From NCBI GenBank assembly GCA_029863385.1, contig JAOTVU010000037.1, forward strand, positions 1 to 33,974: 33,974 nt of DNA. The letters run 5' to 3'. Shown here piece after piece: positions 24,236 to 31,933 of this stretch. The notes under the pieces were generated by a model that was given only the letters and a program-made list of their open reading frames with translations, had not been told where the DNA came from and made no database searches. The DNA is from Acidimicrobiia bacterium. Its GTDB lineage: Bacteria; Actinomycetota; Acidimicrobiia; Acidimicrobiales; SZUA-35. Both the position numbers and the translations under genes were made by a program. Every line of letters begins with the position of its first letter. Within the stretch, counting starts at the first letter, position 1.

Positions 24236-24661
24236 ATGCGACTCGACGATTGGGGACTTCCGCGGGGCAGATCGCTCTGGCACCGGCATCCCGCTGTGAG
24301 GTCGGGCGATCAGCTGACCTTCGGTGAGCGGGCCGCCGACCGGTTGCGCAACGGCATGGGATCCTGGGGATTCGTGTTCGGGGCACTGTTGTTCCTCGCA
24401 GGGTGGATGCTTGGCAATCGAAACAGCGGATTCGATCCCTATCCGTTCATTCTGTTGAACCTCGTCCTGTCCTGTGTGGCCGCACTCCAGGGCGCCATCC
24501 TGCTGATCGCCGCCCGGCGGGCCGACCAGATCTCGGCGGAGCTGGCACAGCACGACTATCAGACGAACCTCGACGCAGCGCAGATGATCGGTCAGATCCG
24601 GGACCTGACCAACGACATCCACCGGTCGCTCACGGCTCCGCCCTCGCAGCCGGGTGCCTGA
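24236..24661 (+). CDS. DUF1003 family membrane protein
   Basis: A 141-residue protein carrying the DUF1003 pattern: FGERAADRLRNGMGSWGFVFGALLFLAGWMLGN (first helix), then FDPYPFILLNLVLSCVAALQGAILLIAARRADQ (second helix) and DYQTNLDAA. Two transmembrane segments are expected, with N- and C-terminal tails on the same side. Its function is unknown in all organisms, to my knowledge. Of two in-frame ATGs, 24236 is preferred, with GAGGAGA about 9 nt upstream; the ATG at 24218 overlaps that site. It follows the VOC gene by 110 nt with nothing recognisable between. Confidence 0.85.
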   Translation: MRLDDWGLPRGRSLWHRHPAVRSGDQLTFGERAADRLRNGMGSWGFVFGALLFLAGWMLGNRNSGFDPYPFILLNLVLSCVAALQGAILLIAARRADQISAELAQHDYQTNLDAAQMIGQIRDLTNDIHRSLTAPPSQPGA

Positions 24662-24676
24662 CGAGCTGCCGCCTCG

Positions 24677-24722
24677 ATCTGTGCGTTCCACGCCCGGCTT
24701 TCCGGGCGGGTGACGCACAGAT
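24677..24722. terminator. Bidirectional hairpin between convergent genes
   Basis: ATCTGTGCGT (24677-24686) pairs with ACGCACAGAT (24713-24722); after a 4-nt internal loop, CGCCCGG pairs with CCGGGCG over a CTTT loop. It lies between the ends of the DUF1003 gene and the convergent scramblase-like gene. The left arm matches 17 of 19 bases of the hairpin at 23628. Confidence 0.65.
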
Positions 24723-24732
24723 TACAGGGTGG

Positions 24733-25677
24733 TCAGCCGTCGAACACGTTGAGGACGCTGCCGGTGTTGAGCCCCCGGGCGTCCTGTTTGAGTGCGGTGT
24801 CGATGGTGACGGCCGAGGCGTAGACCATCAGACGGAGCGGGTCGGGTAGCTGCTGATGCACCTGGAGCACGTAGTTGTCGGCCGTGGTGAACGCTGTCTT
24901 CAGGAGGCCTTCGAACGTCTTGGTGACTCGAGCGATCTCGGTGCCGTTGGCGTCCTTGATCGAGAAGTTCCAGGCCCGCCAGTTCTCGGCGAAAATCCCG
25001 CCGATCTCCGCACCGCCGACCTCGAAACCGAACCGGATCTTGCCGAAGACGTTGCGCTGGATGATCTGGCCGACCTCGACGCCAAGGGCGTCCCGGACGA
25101 TGACCCGGGATTTGAAGATCTTGGCCGGACGGGTGATCAGCAGCTGAGGTGTCCCCGACGCGTCAACCACCTGGTACTTGTGGGTGAAGTACTGGTCGAG
25201 GTCACCGAGGAACCGCACGATCTTCTTCAGCGTGCTCTGCCCGACCTGACGGACGGCGCCGATCTGGTTCCCGTTGGCGTCGTAGATGGCAAACTCGCTG
25301 TTGACCTCGATCAGCTTCCACTTCTGGTTGATGACGAGGATCGGCTGGTCGAGCAGCCCGCCGCCGCTCAGTGCCATCGCCGACTCGGTCGGAGCTCCCC
25401 GCTTGGCCGCCGATCGGAGATGTTTGTCGACCTGGGTCTGCACCGTCGGTGCCGTCTGCTGGCCGACCACGGTTTTCGGTGGCTGATCGGCGATTGGGTC
25501 GGTCGACTGCCGTCCGTGGGAGGCGACGTGATCGGTCCATGTGGCGCCGTCCCAGTAGCGGTATTCGTGGCGGCCCATTGGGTCCGGGTACCAGTCGGGA
25601 GCCGGGGCGCCCGCCGTCGGCTGGCTCGGCGTTCCAACCGGTGGACCACTCGGTTCCGGCATGTTGGCATCGGTCAT
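24733..25677 (-). CDS. DUF2510 plus phospholipid-scramblase/LURP-like protein
   Basis: A 314-residue protein. A short DUF2510 module, PDWYPDPMGRHEYRYWDGATWTDHV (27-51), is the Trp-rich motif common at actinobacterial protein ends. A Pro/Thr linker follows, then a scramblase-type beta-barrel domain (about 110-314) with repeated strand pairs: LVINQKWKLIEVNSEFAIYDANG, LLITRPAKIFKSRVIVRDALG, FGFEVGGAEIGGIFAENWRAWNFSIKDANG and VARVTKTF-like blocks. The last, hydrophobic region (VYASAVTIDTAL) resembles the central helix of this fold. Scramblase activity in bacterial members is not established. ATG at 25677 has GGGAGGT 7 nt upstream, which excludes the slightly longer open frame. Confidence 0.8.
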   Translation of the reverse strand: MTDANMPEPSGPPVGTPSQPTAGAPAPDWYPDPMGRHEYRYWDGATWTDHVASHGRQSTDPIADQPPKTVVGQQTAPTVQTQVDKHLRSAAKRGAPTESAMALSGGGLLDQPILVINQKWKLIEVNSEFAIYDANGNQIGAVRQVGQSTLKKIVRFLGDLDQYFTHKYQVVDASGTPQLLITRPAKIFKSRVIVRDALGVEVGQIIQRNVFGKIRFGFEVGGAEIGGIFAENWRAWNFSIKDANGTEIARVTKTFEGLLKTAFTTADNYVLQVHQQLPDPLRLMVYASAVTIDTALKQDARGLNTGSVLNVFDG

Positions 25678-25777
25678 GTTGGCGACCTCCCGCACGTCGT
25701 GCTCGACAGCCGAACCGTGGCGCCGGCCTGGGGGCAGTCTACCTCACGGTCGATCTGCCTTCCCTTTACGATCGGCG

Positions 25778-25821
25778 TGCCCCGGGGTGGTCTTGAACCG
25801 CCTTTTATCCACGCCGGGGCA
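25778..25821 (+). other. Stem-loop in the YggT leader
   Basis: TGCCCCGGGGTGG (25778-25790) pairs with CCACGCCGGGGCA (25809-25821), one mismatch in 13, across an 18-nt AT-richer loop. It ends 9 nt before the ATG at 25831, close enough to affect ribosome access. No T-run follows. Confidence 0.4.
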
Positions 25822-25830
25822 TCATGGACC

Positions 25831-26088
25831 ATGGCCTACATCATCATTCAGTTGTTGCGGGTGGCGGCGATCCTGTTCATCCTCCGCGCATTCCTCAGTT
25901 GGATCCGCATCGGTGGCGACTCCCCGCTTGCCGGTATCGCCTCGGTCATCTACCAGATAACCGAGCCGGTGCTCGCCCCGGTTCGCCGGATCATCCCGCC
26001 GATGGGGGCCTTCGACCTGTCGATTCTCGCGGTCATCATCATCATCAACTACCTCCTGATCCCGCTGGTCGCCCAGACACTGGGCTGA
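25831..26088 (+). CDS. YggT family membrane protein
   Basis: An 85-residue protein with two hydrophobic helices (IIIQLLRVAAILFILRAFL and LSILAVIIIINYLLIPLV). Between them is the conserved family loop SWIRIGGDSPLAGIASVIYQITEPVLAPVRRIIPPMG, with the EPVLxPxRRxIPP signature. Actinobacterial yggT normally lies in the cell-division cluster between sepF and divIVA; here it stands alone beside unrelated genes. It may be a second copy or a relocated one. A role in envelope or division is inferred from the family. Confidence 0.88.
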   Translation: MAYIIIQLLRVAAILFILRAFLSWIRIGGDSPLAGIASVIYQITEPVLAPVRRIIPPMGAFDLSILAVIIIINYLLIPLVAQTLG

Positions 26089-26239
26089 CCCTGGGGGCGG
26101 ACTCCGGCCCTCAACCGGCGTGCAGCTGTCGACGGAAGATCGTTGAGGCGTTCACAGTGCCGTTCGGAGGCATCGCGGACAAGAGGCCGGGCGTTGCCGC
26201 CTCGAACGCCTCGACCATGTCCGGCGGCGACCACCCCGA

Positions 26240-26659
26240 TCAGGCGAGGGTGGCGTTGAGCCTGATGTCGGTGTCGAACAGCTTCGAGACCGGGCAACCC
26301 TCCTTGGCGGCATTGGCCGCGGACTGGAAGGTTTCATCGGTGGCACCCGGGATGGTGGCCTCGAGATCGAGGACGACACTCGTGACGGTCAGCGTCGACG
26401 GATCGAGCGTGAGGGTGGCGGTGGTGGCCAGCCGGTCGGCCTCGAGGTCGTGCTCGGCAAGCACGTTGGAGAGAGCCATCGTGAAGCAGGCCGCGTGAGC
26501 GGCCGCGAGGAGCTCCTCGGGGTTCGTGCCGTGCTCGTCGCCGAAGCGCTTGGCGAACGAGTAGCCGACATCGGACAGCGTGCCCGACTGGGTCGACACC
26601 GTGCCGCCGCCCTCCCTGAGGTTGCCCGACCAAACAGCTGAACCGGTCTTCGAGATCAT
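26240..26659 (-). CDS. osmC: OsmC family peroxiredoxin
   Basis: A 139-residue thiol peroxidase of the OsmC branch of the OsmC/Ohr family. KTGSAVWSGNLREGGGTVSTQSGTLSDVGYSFAKRFGDE, GTNPEELLAAAHAACFTMALSNVL and KEGCPVSKLF match OsmC closely, and both catalytic Cys are present (Cys58, Cys122). It reduces organic hydroperoxides, usually with lipoyl- or thiol-based reductants, in the cytosol. ATG has AGGAG 7 nt upstream. A 12-bp palindrome lies about 70 nt before the start in the region shared with the divergent hydrolase gene. The 151 nt between its stop and the yggT gene hold nothing recognisable. Confidence 0.92.
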   Translation of the reverse strand: MISKTGSAVWSGNLREGGGTVSTQSGTLSDVGYSFAKRFGDEHGTNPEELLAAAHAACFTMALSNVLAEHDLEADRLATTATLTLDPSTLTVTSVVLDLEATIPGATDETFQSAANAAKEGCPVSKLFDTDIRLNATLA

Positions 26660-26726
26660 GAATCGCTCCTGAGGTAGTCGTTGAACGAGCGGCCGGCTGG
26701 CCGACTCCGAACGTCAACTCAACTCT

Positions 26727-26738
26727 ATTGCGCGCAAT
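26727..26738. promoter_or_regulatory. 12-bp palindrome, possible MarR/OhrR-type operator
   Basis: ATTGCGCGCAAT is a perfect palindrome, extended partly by CT and TCTAG flanks. It lies 68 nt upstream of osmC and 86 nt upstream of the divergent hydrolase. A thiol-based MarR/OhrR regulator is the natural candidate for an organic-peroxide gene, but none is encoded nearby. Confidence 0.45.
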
Positions 26739-26823
26739 CTAGTTCGGCACCTGACCGGGTGACCCCGGCTCGGATCCGACCGTTCGGAAGGCACGGACGC
26801 CGAGTTTGGGCCAAGCTCTGTGT

Positions 26824-28008
26824 ATGTCGATCAGCGGAATGGTCAAGCCCCAATTCGAGAAGGTCCGGGAGGTGTTCGAGGAGAACTTCGAGATTCGGGA
26901 TGAGGTGGGGGCGGCCTGTGCTGCGGTGGTCGACAACGAGCTGGTCGTCGATCTGTGGGGCGGAGTGGCCAATCCGAAGAGCGGTCGGCCATGGCAACGC
27001 GACACCGTGGTCAACGTGTTCTCGACCACCAAGGGGATGGCGTCGATGGCGGTTCTGCATGCCGCGTCCCGAGGGCTGTTCCAGATCGACGACCGGGTTG
27101 CCGACCACTGGCCCGAGTTCGCGGCCAACGGCAAGGACCATGTGACGATCCGCCAACTGCTGGCCCACCAGGCCGGGCTGTGCGCCATCGACCGCAAACT
27201 GCGAGCGGCCGACCTCGCCGATCCCGATCGGGTGGCGGCGGCGTTGGCCGAGCAGGCGCCCGCTTGGGAGCCCGGCACCCGCCACGGCTACCACGGCATC
27301 AGCCTCGGCTGGTATGAATCCGAACTCGTTCGCCGGACCGACCCGGCCGGTCGCACGATCGGCCGGTACTTCAACGACGAGATCGCCGAACCCCTCGGTC
27401 TCGACTTCTGGATCGGCCTGCCCGACTCGGTGTCGGCGGCCCGGATCGCCCGTGTCCTCGGCGACTGGTACCGGGTGCGGATGCTGGGCAACACGTCGAA
27501 GCTGCCGCGCGAGTTCGTCAAGGGATTTCTCAACCCCCGCTCGCTGACCGCCCGCACCTTCGGTAACCCGGCCATGCTCGGCAAGCCCGCCCGTTACAAC
27601 GATCCGGCCATGCGCAAACTCGAACTGCCGGCATCGAACGGCCACGGAACGGCCCGGTCGATCGCCACCGCCTACGGCGACCTCGCCGCCGGTGGTGCGG
27701 GGATGGGTGTGATTCCGGAGATCCTGGCCGAGGTCTCGGCCGCCGCCACCGACCCAACCGGAGGGCGCCTCGACGCCGTCCTCCATACCGACACCCGGTT
27801 CTCACTCGGCTACGCCAAACCCTGGGAGGGATTCGACTTCGGGACGCCTTCCGCCTTCGGCACACCCGGTGCGGGCGGGTCGTTCGGATTCGCCGATCCG
27901 GAGCGGAAGCTGGGCTTCGCCTACGTCATGAACCGCATGGACTTCCATCTGCTCGACGACCCCCGGGAGCGGGCCCTTCGAGAAGCCGTCATAGATAGTC
28001 TGACCTGA
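26824..28008 (+). CDS. Serine hydrolase, class C beta-lactamase / EstB-like esterase
   Basis: A 394-residue protein with the penicillin-binding fold. S67-T-T-K70 (VNVFSTTKGMASMAV) is the SxxK nucleophile motif and HGYHGISLGW supplies the second-motif Tyr156. GTPGAGGSFGFADPERKLGFAYVMN takes the place of the KTG-box strand, as in esterases of this family. VTIRQLLAHQAGL is also typical. No signal peptide is present, so it is probably a cytosolic esterase rather than an antibiotic beta-lactamase. The ATG at 26824 lacks a Shine-Dalgarno; a second ATG five codons on is an alternative. The stop overlaps the next gene's ATG by one base. Confidence 0.88.
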   Translation: MSISGMVKPQFEKVREVFEENFEIRDEVGAACAAVVDNELVVDLWGGVANPKSGRPWQRDTVVNVFSTTKGMASMAVLHAASRGLFQIDDRVADHWPEFAANGKDHVTIRQLLAHQAGLCAIDRKLRAADLADPDRVAAALAEQAPAWEPGTRHGYHGISLGWYESELVRRTDPAGRTIGRYFNDEIAEPLGLDFWIGLPDSVSAARIARVLGDWYRVRMLGNTSKLPREFVKGFLNPRSLTARTFGNPAMLGKPARYNDPAMRKLELPASNGHGTARSIATAYGDLAAGGAGMGVIPEILAEVSAAATDPTGGRLDAVLHTDTRFSLGYAKPWEGFDFGTPSAFGTPGAGGSFGFADPERKLGFAYVMNRMDFHLLDDPRERALREAVIDSLT

Positions 28009-28613
28009 TGGCAACAACGAGTCCGCAACGGAATCCCAAGGTCGACGCCTTCATCGATCGGGCCATGTTGTGGAAGGACGAGACGGTCGAGTTGCGCCGG
28101 ATCGCGCTGGACTGCGGGCTGAACGAGGAACTGAAGTGGGGCAAACCCGCCTACACGTCCGACGACGGCTCGAACATCGTCATCATCCAGGGTTTCAAGA
28201 AGTACTGCGCGCTGCTCTTCCCCAAGGGTGCGCTTCTGGAGGACCCGATGGATCTCCTGGTGAAGGTCGGGCCCAACAGCCGGTCCGGGCGCCAGGCCAG
28301 GTTCACCTCCGTCGCCGAGATCCGGGAGGTGGAACCGGCGCTGAAGGCCTACCTGCAGGAGGCTGTCGACGTCGAGAGCGCCGGGCTCGAGGTCGACATG
28401 GAGGCGGCCGACGAACTCGTCGCCCCCGAGGAGCTGGAGCAGAAGTTCGACGAGCATCCGGAGTTCAGGCAAGCCTTCTATGCCCTGACACCCGGTCGTC
28501 AGCGGGAGTACCTGCTCCACTTCACCGGAGCGAAGCAATCCAAGACCCGCACCGCCCGGGTGGAGAAGGCCGTGGATCGCATTCTCGACGGCAAGGGGAT
28601 GCGGGACCGGTAA
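28008..28613 (+). CDS. YdeI/OmpD-associated family protein
   Basis: A 201-residue cytosolic protein. The N-terminal DUF1801-like domain shows ELRRIALDCGLNEELKWGKPAYTSDDGSNIVIIQGFKKYCALLFPKGALLEDP, then GPNSRSGRQARFTS, and the helical C-terminal part ends in a YdeI-type LTPGRQREYLLHFTGAKQSKTRTARVEKAVDRI. The family has been linked to stress or peptide resistance in a few bacteria, but the biochemical role is unknown. The start codon overlaps the preceding stop by one base (TGATG), so translation is likely coupled. A TAGTCT box 6 nt upstream could also be a leaderless promoter but lies in coding sequence. Confidence 0.85.
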   Translation: MATTSPQRNPKVDAFIDRAMLWKDETVELRRIALDCGLNEELKWGKPAYTSDDGSNIVIIQGFKKYCALLFPKGALLEDPMDLLVKVGPNSRSGRQARFTSVAEIREVEPALKAYLQEAVDVESAGLEVDMEAADELVAPEELEQKFDEHPEFRQAFYALTPGRQREYLLHFTGAKQSKTRTARVEKAVDRILDGKGMRDR

Positions 28614-28640
28614 GCCGCCCGGTCAACCGGACGTCGTCGT

Positions 28641-28857
28641 TCAAGCCCGCAGCCCCAGACGGTCACGAAGGTGGCCGAGATACGCCGCCTCCTCCTCGCT
28701 GACCCGCTTTCCGCCGATGCCGAATACACCACCCTCCTTCGCCGTCTCCGCCGAGGCTTCCGCGCCCCACGTCGTCGTCCTCCCGGGCGGGTGCCTTGGT
28801 TGGTGCGGCCCGTTCGGACCGGATCGTAGCCTGATTGCTAACAGTGGCGTCGGTCAC
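28641..28857 (-). CDS. Small protein, apparently interrupted by a frameshift
   Basis: The gap between the YdeI-like gene and glgA is filled on the minus strand by two abutting frames. From a GTG at 28857 one reads TDATVSNQATIRSERAAPTK then APAREDDDV. The other, ending at TGA 28643-28641, reads AEASAETAKEGGVFGIGGKR then VSEEEAAYLGHLRDRLGLRA. They join into about 71 residues if one base of the four-base G run (minus strand, 28768-28765) is dropped. The joined protein is acidic and helical with no family I recognise. The fit to the gap and the GC-rich codon use support a real gene; the frameshift may be a sequence error, a mutation or programmed. GTG has no good Shine-Dalgarno. Confidence 0.4.
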
Positions 28858-28872
28858 TCCGATGGGAAATCG

Positions 28873-30312
28873 ATGGCTACCGAGCGATGTGCCCCAACCG
28901 TCCTGTTCGCCACTGCCGAGTTCGGCCCGTACGTGAAAGTCGGCGGCCTGGGGGAGGCGTCCAGCGGCCTCGTCGGCAGTCTGTCGTCGATGGGTGTCGG
29001 GGTCTCCGTGGTGATGCCCGACTTCGGCCTCATCGAACTCGAGGACGAGAAGCGCTGGCCGCTCACCGGACTGCCGTCGTGGTGTCCGCCGATCGAGGCC
29101 CGCTCCGGCTCAACCGATCCCGAGGCCGGTGACGACACCGACATCATCTTGCTGTCGTTCGAGGGTGGGCTGCGACCCCACCCCTACGTCGACCCGGCGA
29201 CCGGTGAGGGCTGGCCGGATGCCACGTGGTTCTACATGACGTTCAGCGCCGGCGTCGCCGCGCTGGCCGCCGAGGTGCGTCCCGATGTCGTACATCTCAA
29301 CGACTGGCACACCGCGGCCGCGCTCCTGCGGCTCCCGTCGGACGTCGGGGCGATCCTGACGGTGCACAACCTCGCCTATCAGGGCATCGACGACCCGGCG
29401 TGGCTGGGCCGCATGTTGGAGTCGGTCGACGCCTCGGCGTTGCGGGTCGATCCGATGGCCTTCATCGTCGACGGGGCGTTCAACTCCCTCGCCGGCGGCA
29501 TCGCGGGGGCCGACCGGATCGTGCTGGTCAGCGAGTCGTATCGCGACGAGGCGACCAGCGAGGCCGGGGGCTTCGGTCTGCACCATCAGCTCCTGCAGCG
29601 GGGCGATCTGGTCTCGGGAATTCGCAACGGCATCGATCTCGGCCTCTGGCATCCGGCCGACGATCTGCGTCTTCCCGTCGGCTTCGATCACGGTGATCTA
29701 TCGGGCAAGGAGATCTGTCGCAAGGAGCTGCTGAAGGAGGCCGACCTCGATGCCGACCGTGGTCCGGTGATCGGCATGGTCGCCCGGCTCGTTCACCAGA
29801 AGGGAATCGACCTGGCGCTGGACCTCGTCCCGTTCCTCGACTCGCTCTCGGCCCGCCTGGTGTTGATGGGCTCGGGTTCACCGGCCCTGGCCGACAAGGT
29901 GCGCGATACGGCCGAGCGGTACCCCGAGCACTTCGCCGGGTTCTGCGACTACGACGAGACGATGGCCCACCTGATCGTCGGCGGCAGCGATCTGCTCCTG
30001 ATGCCCAGCCGGTTCGAGCCGTGCGGCCTCACCCAGCTCCAGGCGATGACCTGTGGCACGATCCCGGTCGTGACGGCCGTCGGGGGTCTGCGGGACACGG
30101 TTGTCGACACCGACTCCTGCCCCCGCCGCGGCACCGGTTTCGTGGCCGAGCGGGCCACCTCACTCGACCTGCTCAACGCACTCCACCGAGCCTGTCGTGG
30201 GTGGTCGAATCCCCGCCGCAGGGCCGCCGTCCAGCGTCGGGGCATGACCGCCGACTGGTCGTGGACCAAACCGGCCCGCCAGTACCTGGAGCTCTACCGG
30301 GAGCTGCTGTAG
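28873..30312 (+). CDS. glgA: Glycogen synthase (GT5 family)
   Basis: A 479-residue starch/glycogen synthase-type glucosyltransferase, which extends alpha-1,4-glucan from ADP- or UDP-glucose. VLFATAEFGPYVKVGGLGEASSGL has the nucleotide-sugar motif KVGGL (22-26). VVHLNDWHTAAALL (His146), ILTVHNLAYQG and GIRNGIDLGLWHP follow. The C-terminal lobe has GMVARLVHQKGIDL (the Arg and Lys that bind phosphate) and PSRFEPCGLTQLQAM (Glu382). The ATG is chosen at the family N-terminus; frames further upstream overlap the small minus-strand gene. It could supply storage glucan, complementing the amylopullulanase and sugar importer in this window, though no other glg gene is adjacent. Confidence 0.9.
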   Translation: MATERCAPTVLFATAEFGPYVKVGGLGEASSGLVGSLSSMGVGVSVVMPDFGLIELEDEKRWPLTGLPSWCPPIEARSGSTDPEAGDDTDIILLSFEGGLRPHPYVDPATGEGWPDATWFYMTFSAGVAALAAEVRPDVVHLNDWHTAAALLRLPSDVGAILTVHNLAYQGIDDPAWLGRMLESVDASALRVDPMAFIVDGAFNSLAGGIAGADRIVLVSESYRDEATSEAGGFGLHHQLLQRGDLVSGIRNGIDLGLWHPADDLRLPVGFDHGDLSGKEICRKELLKEADLDADRGPVIGMVARLVHQKGIDLALDLVPFLDSLSARLVLMGSGSPALADKVRDTAERYPEHFAGFCDYDETMAHLIVGGSDLLLMPSRFEPCGLTQLQAMTCGTIPVVTAVGGLRDTVVDTDSCPRRGTGFVAERATSLDLLNALHRACRGWSNPRRRAAVQRRGMTADWSWTKPARQYLELYRELL

Positions 30313-30328
30313 GTCGCCGATGATGGGT

Positions 30329-31357
30329 CTAGGTTGTCGCCGGTAGGAGCGACATCAGCCCCATTTGCTCGAGGATCATCCAGACCACGAAAACGCCATA
30401 GGCGACGAGCAGCAGCCAGCTCTCGAGCTTGCTCAGCTCGAGCCCGGTGCGAAGCTGGGCGAACAACACGATGGTGGCCAGGGTCAGGAAGCCGATGAGG
30501 GGGACGGCCACCGCGAACTGGAAGGCGACACTGCCGGCGATCAGTACACCGGCCGGCACGGCGATCAGCAGGTCGAAGATGTTGCTGCCCAACACGTTGG
30601 ACATGCTGACCACGCCTTCACCCCGACGAGCCAGTCGGATCGAGATCAGGGCGTCGGGAACGCTGGTGACGCCGGCGATCACGGTGATGCCCCAGACGAA
30701 CGGGGGGATCCCCGTGGTGTCGCCGAAGAACAGCGCGGCCCGGACCAGCCCCTCCACGCCGACCACCACGAGAACCAGGCTCAGGGTCAACAGACTCCAC
30801 TGCCGGCCGACCCGTAGATCGTCCGGCGGTTCCTCCAGCTCGGTGTCGGACACCTCCTGTTGCTGGATGAAGACGTAGAGGAGGTAGAGGGCGATCGGGA
30901 TCAGCGCCAACGGCCGGGTCATGGTTCCGGTCAGGGTGTTCACGCCGTCGGAGGTGGTGTCCGGGTTGTAGATCAGGGCGAAGCTGAACGTCAGGACGAA
31001 GACGGCCACGGAGATCAGGTAGAACTGGGCGTCCTTGTAGACCAGTTCCTTGTCGCTCAGAACGCCGGCCGGGGACATGACCCCCGAGAGCCCGGGAATG
31101 ACGAGGATGTTGAAGATCGCCGACCCGACGACCACGCTCAGACCGAGCTCGAACTCCCCGTGAATCAAGGTGGCCAGCACGGTGCTCGACAGCTCCGGAA
31201 AACTGGACCCGACGGCCACCACCATGGCGCCGTGCACCACCGGAGGCAGCCCGTAGAACAGCGAGAGCTGCTCGGCGCTCTTCTCCAGCAGGTCCGAGCC
31301 CCGCCAGACGACGACGCTGGCCGCAACCGCGATGAGGAACCAGACGACGGTCGACAC
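30329..31357 (-). CDS. Sodium/calcium exchanger (CaCA superfamily)
   Basis: A membrane protein of about 342 residues and ten hydrophobic helices. The two inverted alpha-repeats are clear: GSSFPELSSTVLATL with GLSVVVGSAIFNIL in the first half, and GVTSVPDALISIRLARRGEG with SNVLGSNIFDLLIAVP in the second. These carry the acidic and Asn residues that coordinate the cation. A hydrophilic loop (about 165-190) separates the halves. It is likely a Ca2+:Na+ or Ca2+:H+ antiporter. The GTG start is chosen because TAGGTT lies 8 nt upstream, a leaderless layout; a TTG three codons earlier is the alternative. It is divergent from the sigma-factor operon and convergent with glgA. Confidence 0.88.
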   Translation of the reverse strand: MSTVVWFLIAVAASVVVWRGSDLLEKSAEQLSLFYGLPPVVHGAMVVAVGSSFPELSSTVLATLIHGEFELGLSVVVGSAIFNILVIPGLSGVMSPAGVLSDKELVYKDAQFYLISVAVFVLTFSFALIYNPDTTSDGVNTLTGTMTRPLALIPIALYLLYVFIQQQEVSDTELEEPPDDLRVGRQWSLLTLSLVLVVVGVEGLVRAALFFGDTTGIPPFVWGITVIAGVTSVPDALISIRLARRGEGVVSMSNVLGSNIFDLLIAVPAGVLIAGSVAFQFAVAVPLIGFLTLATIVLFAQLRTGLELSKLESWLLLVAYGVFVVWMILEQMGLMSLLPATT

Positions 31358-31405
31358 CTCTGGCAAACCTAGCGGCTTCGACGCAGGGCGCCTCGCTTCG
31401 AGTTT

Positions 31406-31426
31406 TCACGATTCCTTGTCACGATT
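31406..31426 (+). promoter_or_regulatory. Direct repeat before the ECF sigma gene
   Basis: TCACGATT occurs at 31406-31413 and 31419-31426, 13 bp apart, followed at 31429 by CGTC, a common -10 element of ECF promoters. The first repeat is near the -35 distance. This suggests an autoregulated ECF promoter, but it is a visual match only. Confidence 0.3.
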
Positions 31427-31450
31427 TTCGTCGGCTGCGAGATTTGTCTG

Positions 31451-31933
31451 GTGGTGGATACTTCCACGGAGGACGAATTCGCAGCATTTTTTGCCGAGGT
31501 CGAGCAGCGGTTGCGGCTCTCGCTCGTCGCCGCGTTCGGGTATCACGTCGGGCGCGACGCCGCTGCCGACGCACTCGCGTGGGGTTGGCGCAACTGGGAT
31601 CGACTGCAGGCCATGGACAATCCCGCCGGGTATCTCTACCGCGTCGGTCAGTCGAGGGCGTTGAAGGCGATCGCCCGGGAGGGAGCGGCCGGCGGGGACT
31701 CGAACCGGGTCTCCGCCGGCTTCGAGGTTCCCGAGTTCGAGCCTCAACTTCGGGGGTTGTTGTCGGGGCTTCCGGAACAGCAGCGTGTGTCGGTGTGGCT
31801 GGTCCACGGTTTGGGCTACCGGCATCGAGAGGTCGCCGAGCTGCTGGGCTGCTCGATCTCCACGATCGCCACCCATGTTCGTCGGGGTCTCGCCGCGCTG
31901 AGGGTCGCACTGGAGGTGAACGTCGATGGCTGA
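31451..31933 (+). CDS. ECF-type RNA polymerase sigma factor
   Basis: A 160-residue small sigma factor. The sigma-2 region is EDEFAAFFAEVEQRLRLSLVAAFGYHVGRDAAADALAWGWRNWDRLQAMDNPAGYLYRVGQSRALK, with the DAAADALAW.WR.WD pattern. Sigma-4 is LRGLLSGLPEQQRVSVWLVHGLGYRHREVAELLGCSISTIATHVRRGLAALR, containing the promoter-binding helix-turn-helix. Two adjacent GTG codons can start it. The first (31451) is given, and neither has a clear Shine-Dalgarno. Its end overlaps the next ATG by 8 nt, the tight coupling usual for a sigma factor and its regulator. Confidence 0.88.
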   Translation: MVDTSTEDEFAAFFAEVEQRLRLSLVAAFGYHVGRDAAADALAWGWRNWDRLQAMDNPAGYLYRVGQSRALKAIAREGAAGGDSNRVSAGFEVPEFEPQLRGLLSGLPEQQRVSVWLVHGLGYRHREVAELLGCSISTIATHVRRGLAALRVALEVNVDG

